Numbered from the stretch's first letter, positions 47,540-57,883 are shown. The stretch: DNA of 64,000 bases from Polynucleobacter cosmopolitanus (GCF_002224225.1 NZ_NJGG01000002.1:1-64000); one strand, 5' to 3'. Notes: generated by a model from the sequence alone, not told the origin. Numbers and translations are program-made.

Positions 47540-48858
47540 TTATGGCGGCGCAATTTTTTTCGTCGCTCGCCGACAATGCGCTCTTAATTGCTGCCATTGC
47601 GCTGTTATACCAACTCCAGGCCCCAGCCTGGATGACTCCGCTCCTAAAACTTTTCTTCGTTTTATCCTACGTTTTACTTGCTGCCTTTGTTGGCGCCTTT
47701 GCTGACTCACGCCCCAAGGGGAATGTGATGTTTTGGACCAACAGCATCAAAATTGTTGGCTGCATCGCCATGCTCTTCACTCTACACCCTTTGGCAGCTT
47801 ATGCGATTGTGGGTTTTGGTGCGGCAGCTTACTCACCTGCTAAATACGGTATTTTGACTGAATTACTTCCGCCTGAAAAACTGGTCGTGGCCAATGGCTG
47901 GATTGAAGGTTTGACCGTGGGCTCAATCATTTTGGGCACGGTCTTGGGTGGTGCATTGATTTCTAATAAGCTCTCATTGGCTTTATTAGGACTTGACCTG
48001 CCATTTTTTGAAACTGGTATTGATACTCCTCCAGAAGCTGCTATTTGTGTGATTGCCTTCATTTATTTGATTGCAGCCGGGTTTAATTTAAGAATCCCGG
48101 ATACGGGCGCAAGATACCCTCAGCAAGGAAAAAATCCACTCCGTTTGATCAAAGACTTCCAGCATTGCTTCAATACGCTGTGGAAAGATCGTTTGGGTCA
48201 AATCTCTTTATCTGTCACAACACTCTTCTGGGGTGCTGGTGCAACATTACAGTTCATCGTTCTCAAATGGGCTGAATCTGCTTTAGGCATGAGCTTGTCA
48301 CAGGGCGCAATCTTGCAAGCAGTCGTGGCATTTGGCGTTGCGGGCGGTTCCATTTGGGCAGCTTCACGCATTCCTTTGAAAAAATCTCTGAGCGTTTTGA
48401 TTTACGGTGTGATGATGGGTGCTTTGGTGATGGTCATGGCGATTTACAACCGTGACTTGTTACCAGACGTGGCGATTGATTTGGGCTTGTTCCAAATTCC
48501 ACTGTATCTGTTAATTGCTTATGTTTTTTTAGCGACGATTGGTTGGTTGGCTGGTTACTTCGTGGTGCCAATGAACGCCCTGTTACAGCACCGTGGTCAC
48601 GTTTTATTATCTGCCGGACACTCGATTGCCGTTCAGAACTTCAATGAAAATCTCTCCGTCTTGGGCATGCTTTGTTTGTACGCCCTACTGATTTGGTTGG
48701 ATGTGCCAGTTTCTATTGTGATTATTGCATTTGGTAGTTTTGTGTGTTTGGTGATGATTCAGATCATTCGTTGGCACAAACGCAATCAAGCTGAATACGA
48801 TTCACTTCATCTGATTGGCGAGCACAAGCATCCTAAGACTGCAGCAAGACCTCATTAA
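47518..48858 (+). CDS. lplT: Lysophospholipid transporter LplT (MFS)
   Basis: Inner-membrane MFS protein flipping lysophospholipids inward for re-acylation. 446 residues, about 12 hydrophobic segments, beginning MKPGFYTIMAAQFFSSLADNA, with the MFS loop VGAFADSRPKG and GYFVVPMNALLQHRGH, all LplT family features. No acyltransferase partner (aas) is adjacent. Divergent from alr; no ribosome site is visible before the ATG. Confidence 0.93.
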   Translation: MKPGFYTIMAAQFFSSLADNALLIAAIALLYQLQAPAWMTPLLKLFFVLSYVLLAAFVGAFADSRPKGNVMFWTNSIKIVGCIAMLFTLHPLAAYAIVGFGAAAYSPAKYGILTELLPPEKLVVANGWIEGLTVGSIILGTVLGGALISNKLSLALLGLDLPFFETGIDTPPEAAICVIAFIYLIAAGFNLRIPDTGARYPQQGKNPLRLIKDFQHCFNTLWKDRLGQISLSVTTLFWGAGATLQFIVLKWAESALGMSLSQGAILQAVVAFGVAGGSIWAASRIPLKKSLSVLIYGVMMGALVMVMAIYNRDLLPDVAIDLGLFQIPLYLLIAYVFLATIGWLAGYFVVPMNALLQHRGHVLLSAGHSIAVQNFNENLSVLGMLCLYALLIWLDVPVSIVIIAFGSFVCLVMIQIIRWHKRNQAEYDSLHLIGEHKHPKTAARPH

Positions 48859-48866
48859 TGCTAGAT

Positions 48867-48880
48867 AAGGCTTAAGCCTT
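48867..48880 (+). terminator. Weak possible terminator of lplT
   Basis: AAGGCTTAAGCCTT followed by TAATTCTTT. Only a 5-base stem with a TTAA loop. Confidence 0.3.
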
Positions 48881-48887
48881 TAATTCT

Positions 48888-49427
48888 TTAAATCAAAGAG
48901 CGCGCCAAGAGTAAATCTTGCCAAGTCTTTGCTTTGTCACTTGGCTTCTTTAATAAGTGCTCTGGGTGATAGGTTAAAACCACTGGCAACTCATCTTCTG
49001 CCTGCTCTAAAGAATGCACAGCACCTCTTAACTCCTCAAAGCTATCGTCCATTTGCAATAACTGTCGGCCCATTTGTGAACCCATGGCCATCACCACTTG
49101 GCCGGTCACTTTGCCAGCTAAAGCTTCTGCGCTGCTGAGTAATTGAATAGTGTTTCTGCTCAACATCAATGAGGCCAAGATTTTGTCAAACAACAAAGCG
49201 GCATCACCAGATAACTGATCCACCACAAAGGTCCAAACAATCTCTTGATTACTCAGTTGAGGCTCTTGATAGCTATCGGCTCGAGTAGCTTGCTGATCCA
49301 CTTGCTTCATTTCTTGCTGGCCATCTTGGTTGGCTTCTACAGAATTTGACTCGCCACCATCCTCGCCCTTATTCCTTAGCACCCAGGTACTGATGCCCAT
49401 CTCATTTAAATAATCAGCTTGACTCAT
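48888..49427 (-). CDS. Degenerate uracil-DNA-glycosylase-like (possibly HolD/psi-like) protein
   Basis: 179 residues. The C-terminal two thirds aligns by eye with family 4/5 uracil-DNA glycosylases: AALLFDKILASLMLSRN (for LLdnMLaAIgLsR), VVMAMGSQMGRQLL, LRGAVHSL and VVLTYHPEHLLKKPSDKAKTWQDLLLA. The catalytic GExPG..ED segment and the four iron-sulphur Cys are missing; the protein has no Cys at all. The N-terminus YLNEMGISTWVLRNKG resembles DNA polymerase III psi (HolD), and E. coli holD also lies next to rimI. So a structural or replisome role is more likely than glycosylase activity. Last gene of the aceB-tsaB-rimI run. Confidence 0.7.
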   Translation of the reverse strand: MSQADYLNEMGISTWVLRNKGEDGGESNSVEANQDGQQEMKQVDQQATRADSYQEPQLSNQEIVWTFVVDQLSGDAALLFDKILASLMLSRNTIQLLSSAEALAGKVTGQVVMAMGSQMGRQLLQMDDSFEELRGAVHSLEQAEDELPVVLTYHPEHLLKKPSDKAKTWQDLLLARSLI

Positions 49428-49454
49428 TGGCTTGATAGTTCTTTCTGTAATCGA

Positions 49455-49937
49455 TCAGTTGGATGGTGCGTTCAATACTTTTTTCATGACTTTGGCATTT
49501 TCACGACCACCATCTTTTAAAGAATAGTAATCCTTTCTGATGCCAATTTCTTGATATGCAAAACTTTCATACAAGGCAATTGCTGGGGTATTACTGACTC
49601 TGACTTCCAAGAAAATATCTTGGAATGACTTTGATTGTGCAGCGTCTTCGATGACCTTCATGATTTTTTTGGCCAGACCTTGTCTTTTATAAGATGGATG
49701 AACTGTGATATTCAGGAGTTGTAACTCATCTAAAGCAGGTAATAAGACGCAATAACCCAATAATGGATCTGGCTTTTCATCGTCTACCGACAGTTGGCGC
49801 AAACAATAAGCCCAATAGCCTGCCTCAAGAGAGTCTGTGAAGTTACCCAAGGTCCAAGGTGACACATGACTTTGTTGCTCGATCTCCATGACTTCAGTCA
49901 AGTCACGCAAGGCCATCGGTAAAAGACGCAGATCCAT
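49455..49937 (-). CDS. rimI: Ribosomal-protein-alanine N-acetyltransferase RimI
   Basis: GNAT acetyltransferase of 160 residues modifying the N-terminus of S18. Acetyl-CoA loop VHPSYKRQGLAKKIM and LEVRVSNTPAIALYESFAY, typical of RimI (EVRxSNxxAxxLYxxxGF). 17 bases downstream of tsaB. Confidence 0.94.
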   Translation of the reverse strand: MDLRLLPMALRDLTEVMEIEQQSHVSPWTLGNFTDSLEAGYWAYCLRQLSVDDEKPDPLLGYCVLLPALDELQLLNITVHPSYKRQGLAKKIMKVIEDAAQSKSFQDIFLEVRVSNTPAIALYESFAYQEIGIRKDYYSLKDGGRENAKVMKKVLNAPSN

Positions 49938-49954
49938 GACTAGATTCGATGCCC

Positions 49955-50710
49955 TTAAGATTTCTCTTGATTGGATTTTTCGAGCTCGCGCTCAGCTATC
50001 GTTTGAGCCACCTTGTCACGCACATAGATCGGTTGCAATTCAGCAGCGCTGACTTGCAGACCTTTTTCTAAAGCATCCAAGCCTAATTGAGCAATCGACC
50101 TTGCATGAGGCACAGCTGTTTCATCGATGGCCATGGCTTTTTGACTGATCACCAACATGTCCTCTGGATAGGCAGTGACAGCATTACCCACCAAAGCAAA
50201 TGGTGTGGTTGGAATATCAATGTCTTTGGGTGCAGATAGATACACATCATCCTGGCGCTCTGGCAAACCATTTGCTTGCACCACATAACGAGCCCAATAG
50301 ACTTCACTCATGCGTGCATCAGTGGCTACGATCAGGTGATCATTTTCTTTGAGTTTGAGTTGATAAATGCCTTCTAGTGCAACCGCATCCAAACAAACGA
50401 TCGGCAAGCAAGGTAGATCAGCAGCAAAGGCCATCCCCTGCCCAATGCCCACACCAATCCTGATACCCGTGAATGCTCCAGGACCAATACCAACTGCAAT
50501 ACCAGTTAGATCCCTGAAATTAAGTTGCGCTTCTTCTAAAAGAGCCTCCACCCAATCCAAAGCATGTTGACTTGATTCAGGGCCGAGATTTTCATGGCGC
50601 ACAAGGTCCCCAGATGACAAAGGGGACTGCGGTTGACCCGAGCCCCCTTGTGGGTTGACCAAGGCCACTGAACACCACTGTGTCGAGGTGTCGATGGCCA
50701 GAATCGTCAA
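49955..50710 (-). CDS. tsaB: tRNA threonylcarbamoyladenosine biosynthesis protein TsaB
   Basis: Partner of TsaD/TsaE in t6A37 synthesis. 251 residues starting at a TTG (50710) directly after the aceB stop: MTILAIDTSTQWCSVAL. ASKHA-fold motif GIAVGIGPGAFTGIRIGVGIGQGMA. A Ser/Gly-rich insertion around residues 22-35 is unusual. Co-transcribed with aceB and rimI by spacing. Confidence 0.95.
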   Translation of the reverse strand: MTILAIDTSTQWCSVALVNPQGGSGQPQSPLSSGDLVRHENLGPESSQHALDWVEALLEEAQLNFRDLTGIAVGIGPGAFTGIRIGVGIGQGMAFAADLPCLPIVCLDAVALEGIYQLKLKENDHLIVATDARMSEVYWARYVVQANGLPERQDDVYLSAPKDIDIPTTPFALVGNAVTAYPEDMLVISQKAMAIDETAVPHARSIAQLGLDALEKGLQVSAAELQPIYVRDKVAQTIAERELEKSNQEKS

Positions 50711-52288
50711 TTAGATTTCCTCGTACAAAGGCAATGTCAAGAATTCTTCGAACTTCTCGCCAGTGCTCATCACGTCAAAAATCTCAGCAGCGCGATCCCA
50801 GTGACCTGTTGCACCGCTTGCTTTAACTTTTGGCAATTCTTCAGCGATCAATTGACGAACTAATTCAACTGTGACTTTTTTGCCGTCATCCAAAACACCT
50901 TTTGGTGAACGGATCCACTGCCATACTTGTGAACGGCTGATCTCTGCAGTAGCAGCATCTTCCATCAAGTTGTGAATTGGTACGCAACCGTTACCAGCCA
51001 ACCAAGCACCTAGGTAATGAATACCCACGTTGATGTTCATGCGCAAACCAGCTTCAGTGATCGGGGTTTCTGGTTGGAAGTCCAACAAGTCAGCAGCTGT
51101 TACATTCACTTCAGGTTTTTGCTTGTCAAATTGGTTTGGACGGTCGCCCAATACTGCCTTGAACTCAGCCATAGAAGCTTCAACAAGACCTGGGTGAGCT
51201 ACCCAACCACCATCGTAACCATCAGTTGCATCACGCTTTTTGTCATTGATGATGCCTTGCATAGCAATCGCATTCTTCTCTGGATCGTTCTTGATTGGAA
51301 TCAACGCGCTCATACCGCCCATCGCTGGTGCGCCACGCTTATGACATGTCTTCAATAGCAATAGAGCATAAGCACGCATGAATGGAGCAGTCATGGTCAC
51401 TTTTGCGCGATCAGCCAAGCAGAAGTTTTTGTCTACTTTGAATTTCTTGATGCAAGAGAAGATGTAATCCCAACGACCAGCATTCAAGCCGGCGCTGTGC
51501 TCACGCAACTCATAAAGAATTTCATCCATTTCGAATGCGGCCAAAATGGTTTCAATCAACACAGTGGCTTTGATCGTGCCACGTGGGAAACCTAATTCGT
51601 CTTGAGTCATGCAGAAAATGTCATTCCACAAACGTGCTTCTAAATGGCTTTCCATTTTTGGCAAGTAGAAATAAGGGCCTGCGCCACGTGCCAACTGTTC
51701 TTTAGCGTTGTGGAAGAAGAACAAAGCGAAGTCAAAGATACCGCCAGATACGCGTTGACCATCAACCGTCACGTGCTTCTCATCCAAGTGCCAACCACGT
51801 GGGCGAACTTGCAATGTGGCAATCTTGTCATTTAACTTGTAGCTTTTGCCGTTTTGCTCAAGGCTTAGTTCGCGACGAATCGCCTTTTTCATGTTGATTT
51901 GACCCTGAATTTGATTCGTCCAGCTTGGGCTGTTTGAATCTTCAAAGTCAGTCATATATGAGTCTGCGCCTGAGTTAAAGGCATTGATCACCATTTTGGC
52001 TTCAACTGGGCCAGTGATCTCAACGCGACGGCACTGTAATGCTGCTGGAATTGCAGCTACTTTCCAATCACCTTCACGGATGTGTTTTGTTTCAGGCAAA
52101 AAATCAGGTTTTTCACCAGCGTCCAAACGCTTGGTGCGCTCAACACGTGCCTTGAGGAGTTCTTTACGACGTGGCTCAAAAGTACGGTGAAGTTTGGCCA
52201 CCAAAGCCAAAGCCTCTGGGGTCAAAATAGTTGCAAATTCTGGGGAAACATCGGCGCTGATCGCCATGCCTTGAGGCAAGTTAGACAT
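50711..52288 (-). CDS. aceB: Malate synthase A
   Basis: Condenses glyoxylate and acetyl-CoA to malate; glyoxylate shunt. 525 residues, the A-isoform length. Motifs ITGPVEAKMVINAFNSGA, YMTDFEDSNSPSW, KATVLIETILAAFEMDEILYELR (catalytic/Mg acid), and C-terminal CVPIHNLMEDAATAEISRSQVWQW (catalytic Asp). AGGAG precedes the ATG. No aceA (isocitrate lyase) is in the window. The upstream region has TTCTTGCAAAAACAACA, part of an imperfect palindrome. Confidence 0.97.
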   Translation of the reverse strand: MSNLPQGMAISADVSPEFATILTPEALALVAKLHRTFEPRRKELLKARVERTKRLDAGEKPDFLPETKHIREGDWKVAAIPAALQCRRVEITGPVEAKMVINAFNSGADSYMTDFEDSNSPSWTNQIQGQINMKKAIRRELSLEQNGKSYKLNDKIATLQVRPRGWHLDEKHVTVDGQRVSGGIFDFALFFFHNAKEQLARGAGPYFYLPKMESHLEARLWNDIFCMTQDELGFPRGTIKATVLIETILAAFEMDEILYELREHSAGLNAGRWDYIFSCIKKFKVDKNFCLADRAKVTMTAPFMRAYALLLLKTCHKRGAPAMGGMSALIPIKNDPEKNAIAMQGIINDKKRDATDGYDGGWVAHPGLVEASMAEFKAVLGDRPNQFDKQKPEVNVTAADLLDFQPETPITEAGLRMNINVGIHYLGAWLAGNGCVPIHNLMEDAATAEISRSQVWQWIRSPKGVLDDGKKVTVELVRQLIAEELPKVKASGATGHWDRAAEIFDVMSTGEKFEEFLTLPLYEEI

Positions 52289-52483
52289 GAAAAACTCCTG
52301 AAAAACAAATAGTTATGGTTATAAGTACGTGTTGCTTTTTCTTGCAAAAACAACATTATGCCTTTTGCGATGAAAATTGTCCCAAAACGCCTTTTGACTA
52401 TTTCATGAATTTATTCATTCAAGGTCAACCAAACTTAAAACTCACGCGTTAATGGCGTAAGGACACTTTTATAGGAGCCTTCT

Positions 52484-52654
52484 GTGAGATACGGTTTTAA
52501 CCATTTATCTGATGATGAATTTCTAGTTTTGTGCAAAGAATTGAATAAAAACAAGGGCTTACTCTTGATTGGTAAGATCAAAGAGCTACCGCCCAAGCTG
52601 GCCGCTTTTGCAGAATGGCGCAAGGGTTTGAGCTATATGCAAGCGTACGCATGA
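52484..52654 (+). CDS. Small hypothetical protein (56 residues)
   Basis: GTG start with AGGAG (52473-52477) upstream, followed by a strong terminator. The protein is VRYGFNHLSDDEFLVLCKEL (start Val read as Met), then NKNKGLLLIGKIKELPPKLAAF and EWRKGLSYMQAYA. Predicted mostly helical and soluble. Codon use matches the neighbours. I do not recognise a family. A 62-residue frame on the opposite strand here is less likely because it has no ribosome site. Confidence 0.55.
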   Translation: MRYGFNHLSDDEFLVLCKELNKNKGLLLIGKIKELPPKLAAFAEWRKGLSYMQAYA

Positions 52655-52707
52655 TCAAATTTATAAAAATAACTGAATAAATAGACAAAAAATTAGAAGC
52701 ATTCAAT

Positions 52708-52735
52708 AAAAAACCGCCTGATTGGGCGGTTTTTT
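52708..52735. terminator. Bidirectional terminator
   Basis: AAAAAACCGCC and GGCGGTTTTTT around TGATTG. Serves the small plus-strand frame and the propionate operon ending at 52772 on the minus strand. Confidence 0.92.
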
Positions 52736-52771
52736 ATTAGCGGTACTTTCTCGATGGTAGTTTGGACTCGT

Positions 52772-53245
52772 TTAGCTCAGCGCTTGAATCACTTCAGGTG
52801 GCGCTTGAACCAATTCAATCAAAACACCCTCGCCCCCAATTGGGAACTCTTCATTCCCTTTAGGGTGTAAAAAAGTGATGTCATACCCTGCAGCCCCTTT
52901 TCGAATCCCACCAGGTGCAAATCTCACACCATTGGTTGTCAACCATTCAACCGCGACCGGCAAGTTATCAACCCATAAACCAATGTGATTGAGTGGGGTT
53001 GTGTGCACAGCGGGTTTCTTTTCTGGATCGATCGGTTGCATCAAATCCACTTCCACCTTATGAACACCCTTACCCATGGCACAAATGTCTTCATCAACGT
53101 TTTCGCGTTCTGATTTAAATGTACCAGTCACTTCTAGACCAAACATGTCAACCCAAAGCTTTTGAAGTTTGGTTTTGTCTGGTCCACCAATGGCCACTTG
53201 TTGAATGCCCAAAATTTTGAATGGTTTAGTCATCTGCTGGCTCAC
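52772..53245 (-). CDS. VOC-superfamily protein, candidate methylmalonyl-CoA epimerase
   Basis: 157 residues, glyoxalase/bleomycin-resistance fold with two beta-alpha-beta-beta-beta units. It is the last gene of the pcc-meaB-mcm operon and overlaps pccA by four bases, exactly where an epimerase linking (S)- and (R)-methylmalonyl-CoA is needed. Metal ligands by analogy with known epimerases (His, Gln, His, Glu): [10 protein letters not shown] and [10 protein letters not shown] keep the last two, but the first position reads GIQQVAIG (Gln for His) and the second KVEVDLMQP (Asp). Function by context is plausible; the altered site makes it uncertain. Confidence 0.7.
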   Translation of the reverse strand: MSQQMTKPFKILGIQQVAIGGPDKTKLQKLWVDMFGLEVTGTFKSERENVDEDICAMGKGVHKVEVDLMQPIDPEKKPAVHTTPLNHIGLWVDNLPVAVEWLTTNGVRFAPGGIRKGAAGYDITFLHPKGNEEFPIGGEGVLIELVQAPPEVIQALS

Positions 53246-55239
53246 TCGAATCTCAGAATTTCTTGATCAACGGCAAGACTCTCACCTTTGGCAGCCATCA
53301 CAGCAGCAACCACGCCATCCTGCGTTGCGACCAAGACGTTTTCCATCTTCATCGCTTCAATCGCAGCTAAGCGCTGACCCGCTTCTACTTTTTGACCGAC
53401 AGTAACAGCGACATCAACCAATAAGCCAGGCATCGGAGACAACAAGAACTTCGACATATCGGGCGGTTCTTTGAAAGGCATCAGCTTTTGCATTTCAGCA
53501 GCCTGTGGTGTTAACACCATGCTGTCGACTCTCACGCCATCGAATTGCAAGCGATAGAAGGTGCCCATGCGCTCAACCTGAAGCGCGATCTCACGTCCAT
53601 TCACAGATGCTTTGTAAATGATCTGACCAGGATTCCAGTCTGAATCAATTTTATAAACTGAACCATCGACTGTGACTTCATAACCACGAGCTGTTTCATC
53701 AATCGATGTTGGCACGTAATTCATCTTGCCAGCTTCACCAGCTGCCACCACGAATTCTGTTGGGATTTTGACCTCGTGACCTTCAAGCTGACCATAAATA
53801 CCAGCCGCACGATCCAAGTAACGGCGATGAACAGCTGTTGCCAATGCATCCATTAATTTTGGATCTTCCGCTTTGACATCGGACGCTCTAAATCCATGAG
53901 GGAATTGTTCGGCAATAAAACCAGTGTTGAAGTCCCCAGAGATGAAACGTGGGTGCTGCATCAAAGCAGCTTGGAATGGAATATTAGAATGAATGCCACG
54001 AATCACGAACTCATTCAAAGCAGCACGCATCTTAGTGATTGCATCCAAACGATCTTTACCGTGCACGATCAATTTAGCAATCATTGAATCGTAGTACATC
54101 GGAATCTCACCGCCTTCATAGACACCAGTGTCCACACGCACGCCATTCACCTCTTCAGGCGGCTGGTATCTAACCAAACGACCAGTTGATGGCAAGAAGT
54201 TGCGGTATGGGTCGTCCGCATTGATGCGGCACTCCATGGACCAACCATTGCGCTGAATATCTTTTTGACCAAACGATAATTTTTCTCCAGCGGCTACTCG
54301 GATCATCTGCTCAACAAGGTCTAGTCCTGTGATCGATTCAGTCACAGGGTGCTCTACTTGTAAACGAGTGTTCATTTCCAAGAAGTAGAAAGACTGGTCC
54401 TTGCCAACCACAAACTCAACCGTACCAGCAGATTGATATTTCACAGCTTTGGCCAAAGCCACCGCTTGGTCACCCATCGCTTTGCGAGTTTCATCACTGA
54501 TGAATGGTGATGGCGCTTCTTCGATCACTTTTTGGTGACGACGCTGAATCGAGCACTCACGCTCCCACAAGTAAACAGCATTGCCATGACCATCACCCAA
54601 CACCTGAATTTCAATGTGGCGCGGCTCTTCAACAAATTTCTCGATGAACACACGATCATCACCAAAGCTGTTACGAGCTTCATTCTTACAAGCTGAGAAA
54701 CCTTCAAAAGCTTCTTTATCGTTAAATGCAACGCGCAAACCTTTACCGCCGCCACCTGCTGATGCTTTGATCATCACTGGGTAGCCAATGCCTTTGGCAA
54801 TCTCTACCGCAGATTCAGGCGTATCAATCGCGTCGTTGTAACCAGGAATCGTATTGACCTTGGCTTCGTTGGCTAATTTTTTAGAAGCGATCTTGTCACC
54901 CATCGCAGCAATCGAATAATGCTTAGGCCCGATGAAAGTGATGCCCTCTTCTTCCAAGCGCTTAGCAAATGCCTCGTTCTCAGATAAGAAACCATAACCA
55001 GGGTGAACCGCTTCAGCACCCGTGTCTTTACACGCCTTGATGATGTTATCCATCACCAAATAGGATTCACGTGAAGGAGCTGGGCCAATACACACTGCTT
55101 CATCAGCAAGCTCTACGTGACGCGCATCACGGTCGGCTTCAGAATAAACAGCCACAGTTTTAATGCCCATCTTGCGAGCAGTTTTAATCACGCGGCAAGC
55201 AATTTCACCACGGTTAGCAATCAGAATCTTCTTAAACAT
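53242..55239 (-). CDS. pccA: Propionyl-CoA (acyl-CoA) carboxylase, biotin carboxylase/carrier subunit
   Basis: ATP-dependent carboxylation of biotin, passed to propionyl-CoA by the beta subunit. 665 residues: biotin carboxylase domain ([51 protein letters not shown]), a BT linker, and a C-terminal biotinyl domain with [10 protein letters not shown]. 17 bases after pccB. Acetyl-CoA specificity cannot be excluded, but the mutase operon context favours propionyl-CoA. Confidence 0.93.
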   Translation of the reverse strand: MFKKILIANRGEIACRVIKTARKMGIKTVAVYSEADRDARHVELADEAVCIGPAPSRESYLVMDNIIKACKDTGAEAVHPGYGFLSENEAFAKRLEEEGITFIGPKHYSIAAMGDKIASKKLANEAKVNTIPGYNDAIDTPESAVEIAKGIGYPVMIKASAGGGGKGLRVAFNDKEAFEGFSACKNEARNSFGDDRVFIEKFVEEPRHIEIQVLGDGHGNAVYLWERECSIQRRHQKVIEEAPSPFISDETRKAMGDQAVALAKAVKYQSAGTVEFVVGKDQSFYFLEMNTRLQVEHPVTESITGLDLVEQMIRVAAGEKLSFGQKDIQRNGWSMECRINADDPYRNFLPSTGRLVRYQPPEEVNGVRVDTGVYEGGEIPMYYDSMIAKLIVHGKDRLDAITKMRAALNEFVIRGIHSNIPFQAALMQHPRFISGDFNTGFIAEQFPHGFRASDVKAEDPKLMDALATAVHRRYLDRAAGIYGQLEGHEVKIPTEFVVAAGEAGKMNYVPTSIDETARGYEVTVDGSVYKIDSDWNPGQIIYKASVNGREIALQVERMGTFYRLQFDGVRVDSMVLTPQAAEMQKLMPFKEPPDMSKFLLSPMPGLLVDVAVTVGQKVEAGQRLAAIEAMKMENVLVATQDGVVAAVMAAKGESLAVDQEILRFE

Positions 55240-55256
55240 GTTCTTGTCCTAATCGA

Positions 55257-56789
55257 TTAAAGAGGGATGTTGCCGTGTTTGCGCCAAGGATTTTCAATAT
55301 CCTTGTCTTTGAGCATGGCCAAAGATCTAGCAACACGTTTACGAGTTTCATGAGGCATGATCACATCGTCAATGTAACCACGACGACCAGCCACAAATGG
55401 ATTGGCAAACTTGGCTTTGTACTCTGCCTCGCGCTCGGCTAACTTGGTAGGATCACCTTTTTCTTCACGGAAAATAATTTCCACAGCGCCCTTAGGGCCC
55501 ATCACCGCAATTTCAGCTGAAGGCCAAGCAAAATTCACATCACCTCTGAGGTGTTTTGAAGCCATCACGTCATACGCACCACCGTAGGCTTTGCGTGTGA
55601 TCACTGTGATCTTTGGTACTGTGCATTCTGCATATGCGTACAACAACTTGGCGCCGTGCTTGATGATGCCGCCGTATTCTTGTGAAGTGCCTGGCATAAA
55701 TCCTGGCACATCTACAAAAGTAACCACTGGGATATTAAAAGCATCACAGAAACGCACGAAACGTGCCGCCTTGATCGATGATTTGATGTCCAAGCAACCA
55801 GCCAAGACCAATGGCTGGTTGGCAACGATACCGACTGTTTGACCTTCGATGCGTGCAAAACCAATGATGATATTTTTCGCATAGTCAGGTTGAATTTCAA
55901 AGAAATCACCATCATCAACAGTTTTTGTGATCAACTCATGCATGTCGTAAGGCTTATTGGCGTTATCAGGCACCAAAGTATCTAGCGAATAATCCAAGCG
56001 CTCTGCTGTATCAGCCCCCTTGCGCACAGGTGGCTTCTCTTTATTTGATAAAGGCAGATAGTTAAAGAAGCGACGCAACATCAAAATCGCTTCAACATCG
56101 TTTTCAAAGGCGCGATCACACACACCTGATTTGGTAGAGTGAGTCATGGCACCGCCCAACTCTTCTGCTGTCACTTCCTCATGAGTCACGGTCTTGACAA
56201 CTTCTGGACCCGTCACAAACATGTATGAACTATCTTTGACCATGAAAATGAAGTCGGTCAATGCTGGTGAATACACAGCACCACCAGCGCTAGGCCCCAT
56301 GATCAAAGAAATTTGTGGAATCACACCTGAAGCAGACACGTTGCGCTGAAAAATCTCAGCATAACCACCCAAAGATGCCACACCCTCCTGAATACGTGCA
56401 CCGCCCGAGTCATTCAAACCAATCACTGGAGCGCCGACCTTCATGGCTTGATCCATGACCTTACAAATCTTCTCAGCATGAGCTTCAGACAATGAACCAC
56501 CGAACACAGTGAAGTCTTGTGAGTACACAAAGGTCAGACGACCATTGATCATGCCGTAGCCAGTCACCACACCATCACCAGGCACAGATTCATTGGCCAT
56601 GCCAAAGTCTGTGCAGCGGTGTTCAACGAACATGTCCCATTCTTCAAATGAGCCATCGTCTAATAACAACTCAATGCGCTCACGAGCTGTTAATTTGCCT
56701 TTGCCATGTTGGGCATTGATGCGCTTTTGACCGCCGCCCAGGCGAGCCTGTTCACGCTTGGCTTCTAGTTGTTTGATGATGTCATGCAT
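55257..56789 (-). CDS. pccB: Propionyl-CoA carboxylase, carboxyltransferase (beta) subunit
   Basis: 510 residues from ATG 56789, which has GGGAGA seven bases upstream; the ATG at 56813 is rejected. Crotonase-fold halves with [39 protein letters not shown], and [23 protein letters not shown], ending NIPL. Typical PccB (not AccD). 75 bases after meaB. Confidence 0.95.
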   Translation of the reverse strand: MHDIIKQLEAKREQARLGGGQKRINAQHGKGKLTARERIELLLDDGSFEEWDMFVEHRCTDFGMANESVPGDGVVTGYGMINGRLTFVYSQDFTVFGGSLSEAHAEKICKVMDQAMKVGAPVIGLNDSGGARIQEGVASLGGYAEIFQRNVSASGVIPQISLIMGPSAGGAVYSPALTDFIFMVKDSSYMFVTGPEVVKTVTHEEVTAEELGGAMTHSTKSGVCDRAFENDVEAILMLRRFFNYLPLSNKEKPPVRKGADTAERLDYSLDTLVPDNANKPYDMHELITKTVDDGDFFEIQPDYAKNIIIGFARIEGQTVGIVANQPLVLAGCLDIKSSIKAARFVRFCDAFNIPVVTFVDVPGFMPGTSQEYGGIIKHGAKLLYAYAECTVPKITVITRKAYGGAYDVMASKHLRGDVNFAWPSAEIAVMGPKGAVEIIFREEKGDPTKLAEREAEYKAKFANPFVAGRRGYIDDVIMPHETRKRVARSLAMLKDKDIENPWRKHGNIPL

Positions 56790-56863
56790 AAAATGCTCTC
56801 CCTTGTTTCTCAATCTTTAAATTAACTTTTACTCATTACTTATTAACTTTTACTTCTTGATCT

Positions 56864-57883
56864 TTACTTCATTAAATCCAATAATCGTCTGGCGGCCACT
56901 GAGGCTGCCATGGTTCCCTGGTTCACCGCTTCACTTAATTCAGGCAATAGCTTTTGTACTTGTGCATTGGCTTTGAAGTTTTGTCTTAAGCCTGCTTCGA
57001 TGCGTTCCCACATCCATGCTTGGGCCTGTTGCTTTCTTCTCAATGCCAAGTGACCATGCTTTGTCTGAATGTCTTTGAATATGTTGACCGTGTCCCAAAA
57101 CTCAGTGATACCTTCAGACTTCAAAGCGCTCATGCGAATCACTTTTGGATGCCAAAGTGTTTCATCATGGTGAGCGTGCTCAGGGTTGCCGTGCATGCTG
57201 AATAAGCGCAATGAGCCCATGATTTGCACTTGCGCCCTAGTGGCAGCATCTGGGTCTAAATCAACTTTATTGATGACCACCAAATCAGCTAACTCCATCA
57301 CGCCTTTTTTGATGGCTTGAAGATCATCGCCTGCATTAGGCAATTGCAACAGAACAAACATGTCTGTCATATTGGCAACAGCTGTTTCACTTTGACCAAC
57401 ACCGACCGTTTCAACAATCACTACGTCATGACCGGCCGCTTCAGCGACCAACATGGCTTCACGTGTTTTTTCCGCGACTCCACCAAGATTGCCTGATGAA
57501 GGTGTGGGTCTGATGAATGCTTTTTCATTGACCGATAAAAACTCCATGCGGGTTTTGTCACCCAGAATCGAACCACCAGAAACTGTGGACGATGGGTCAA
57601 TTGCTAAAACAGCCACACGATGACCTTTACTGATCAGATACAAGCCCAAGGCTTCAATGAAAGTAGATTTACCAACACCCGGAACACCAGAAATACCTAA
57701 TCTGAAAGATTGTCCACTCTTAGGCAGAATCGCATTGAGCACTTCATCTGCTCTTAAACGATGATCAGGCCTGGTTGACTCCAACAAGGTGATGGCTTTC
57801 GCCATGGCTCGGCGCTGGGCCGATCCAGGTTTGGCATCAGCACCACAGATGGCATCAACGAGTATTTGATCTTCTGTTTGCAC
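56864..57883 (-). CDS. meaB: Methylmalonyl-CoA mutase-associated GTPase MeaB
   Basis: G3E-family GTPase that protects and reloads B12-dependent mutase. 339 residues. Walker A GVPGVGKSTFIEALG, switch region DPSSTVSGGSILGDKTRM, VIVETVGVGQSE, and NKVD. Between mcm and pccB in the operon. Confidence 0.96.
   Translation of the reverse strand: MQTEDQILVDAICGADAKPGSAQRRAMAKAITLLESTRPDHRLRADEVLNAILPKSGQSFRLGISGVPGVGKSTFIEALGLYLISKGHRVAVLAIDPSSTVSGGSILGDKTRMEFLSVNEKAFIRPTPSSGNLGGVAEKTREAMLVAEAAGHDVVIVETVGVGQSETAVANMTDMFVLLQLPNAGDDLQAIKKGVMELADLVVINKVDLDPDAATRAQVQIMGSLRLFSMHGNPEHAHHDETLWHPKVIRMSALKSEGITEFWDTVNIFKDIQTKHGHLALRRKQQAQAWMWERIEAGLRQNFKANAQVQKLLPELSEAVNQGTMAASVAARRLLDLMK

Noticed and set aside
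52435..52623. 62-residue frame on the minus strand
   Set aside because: No ribosome site; the overlapping plus-strand frame has a ribosome site and a terminator.
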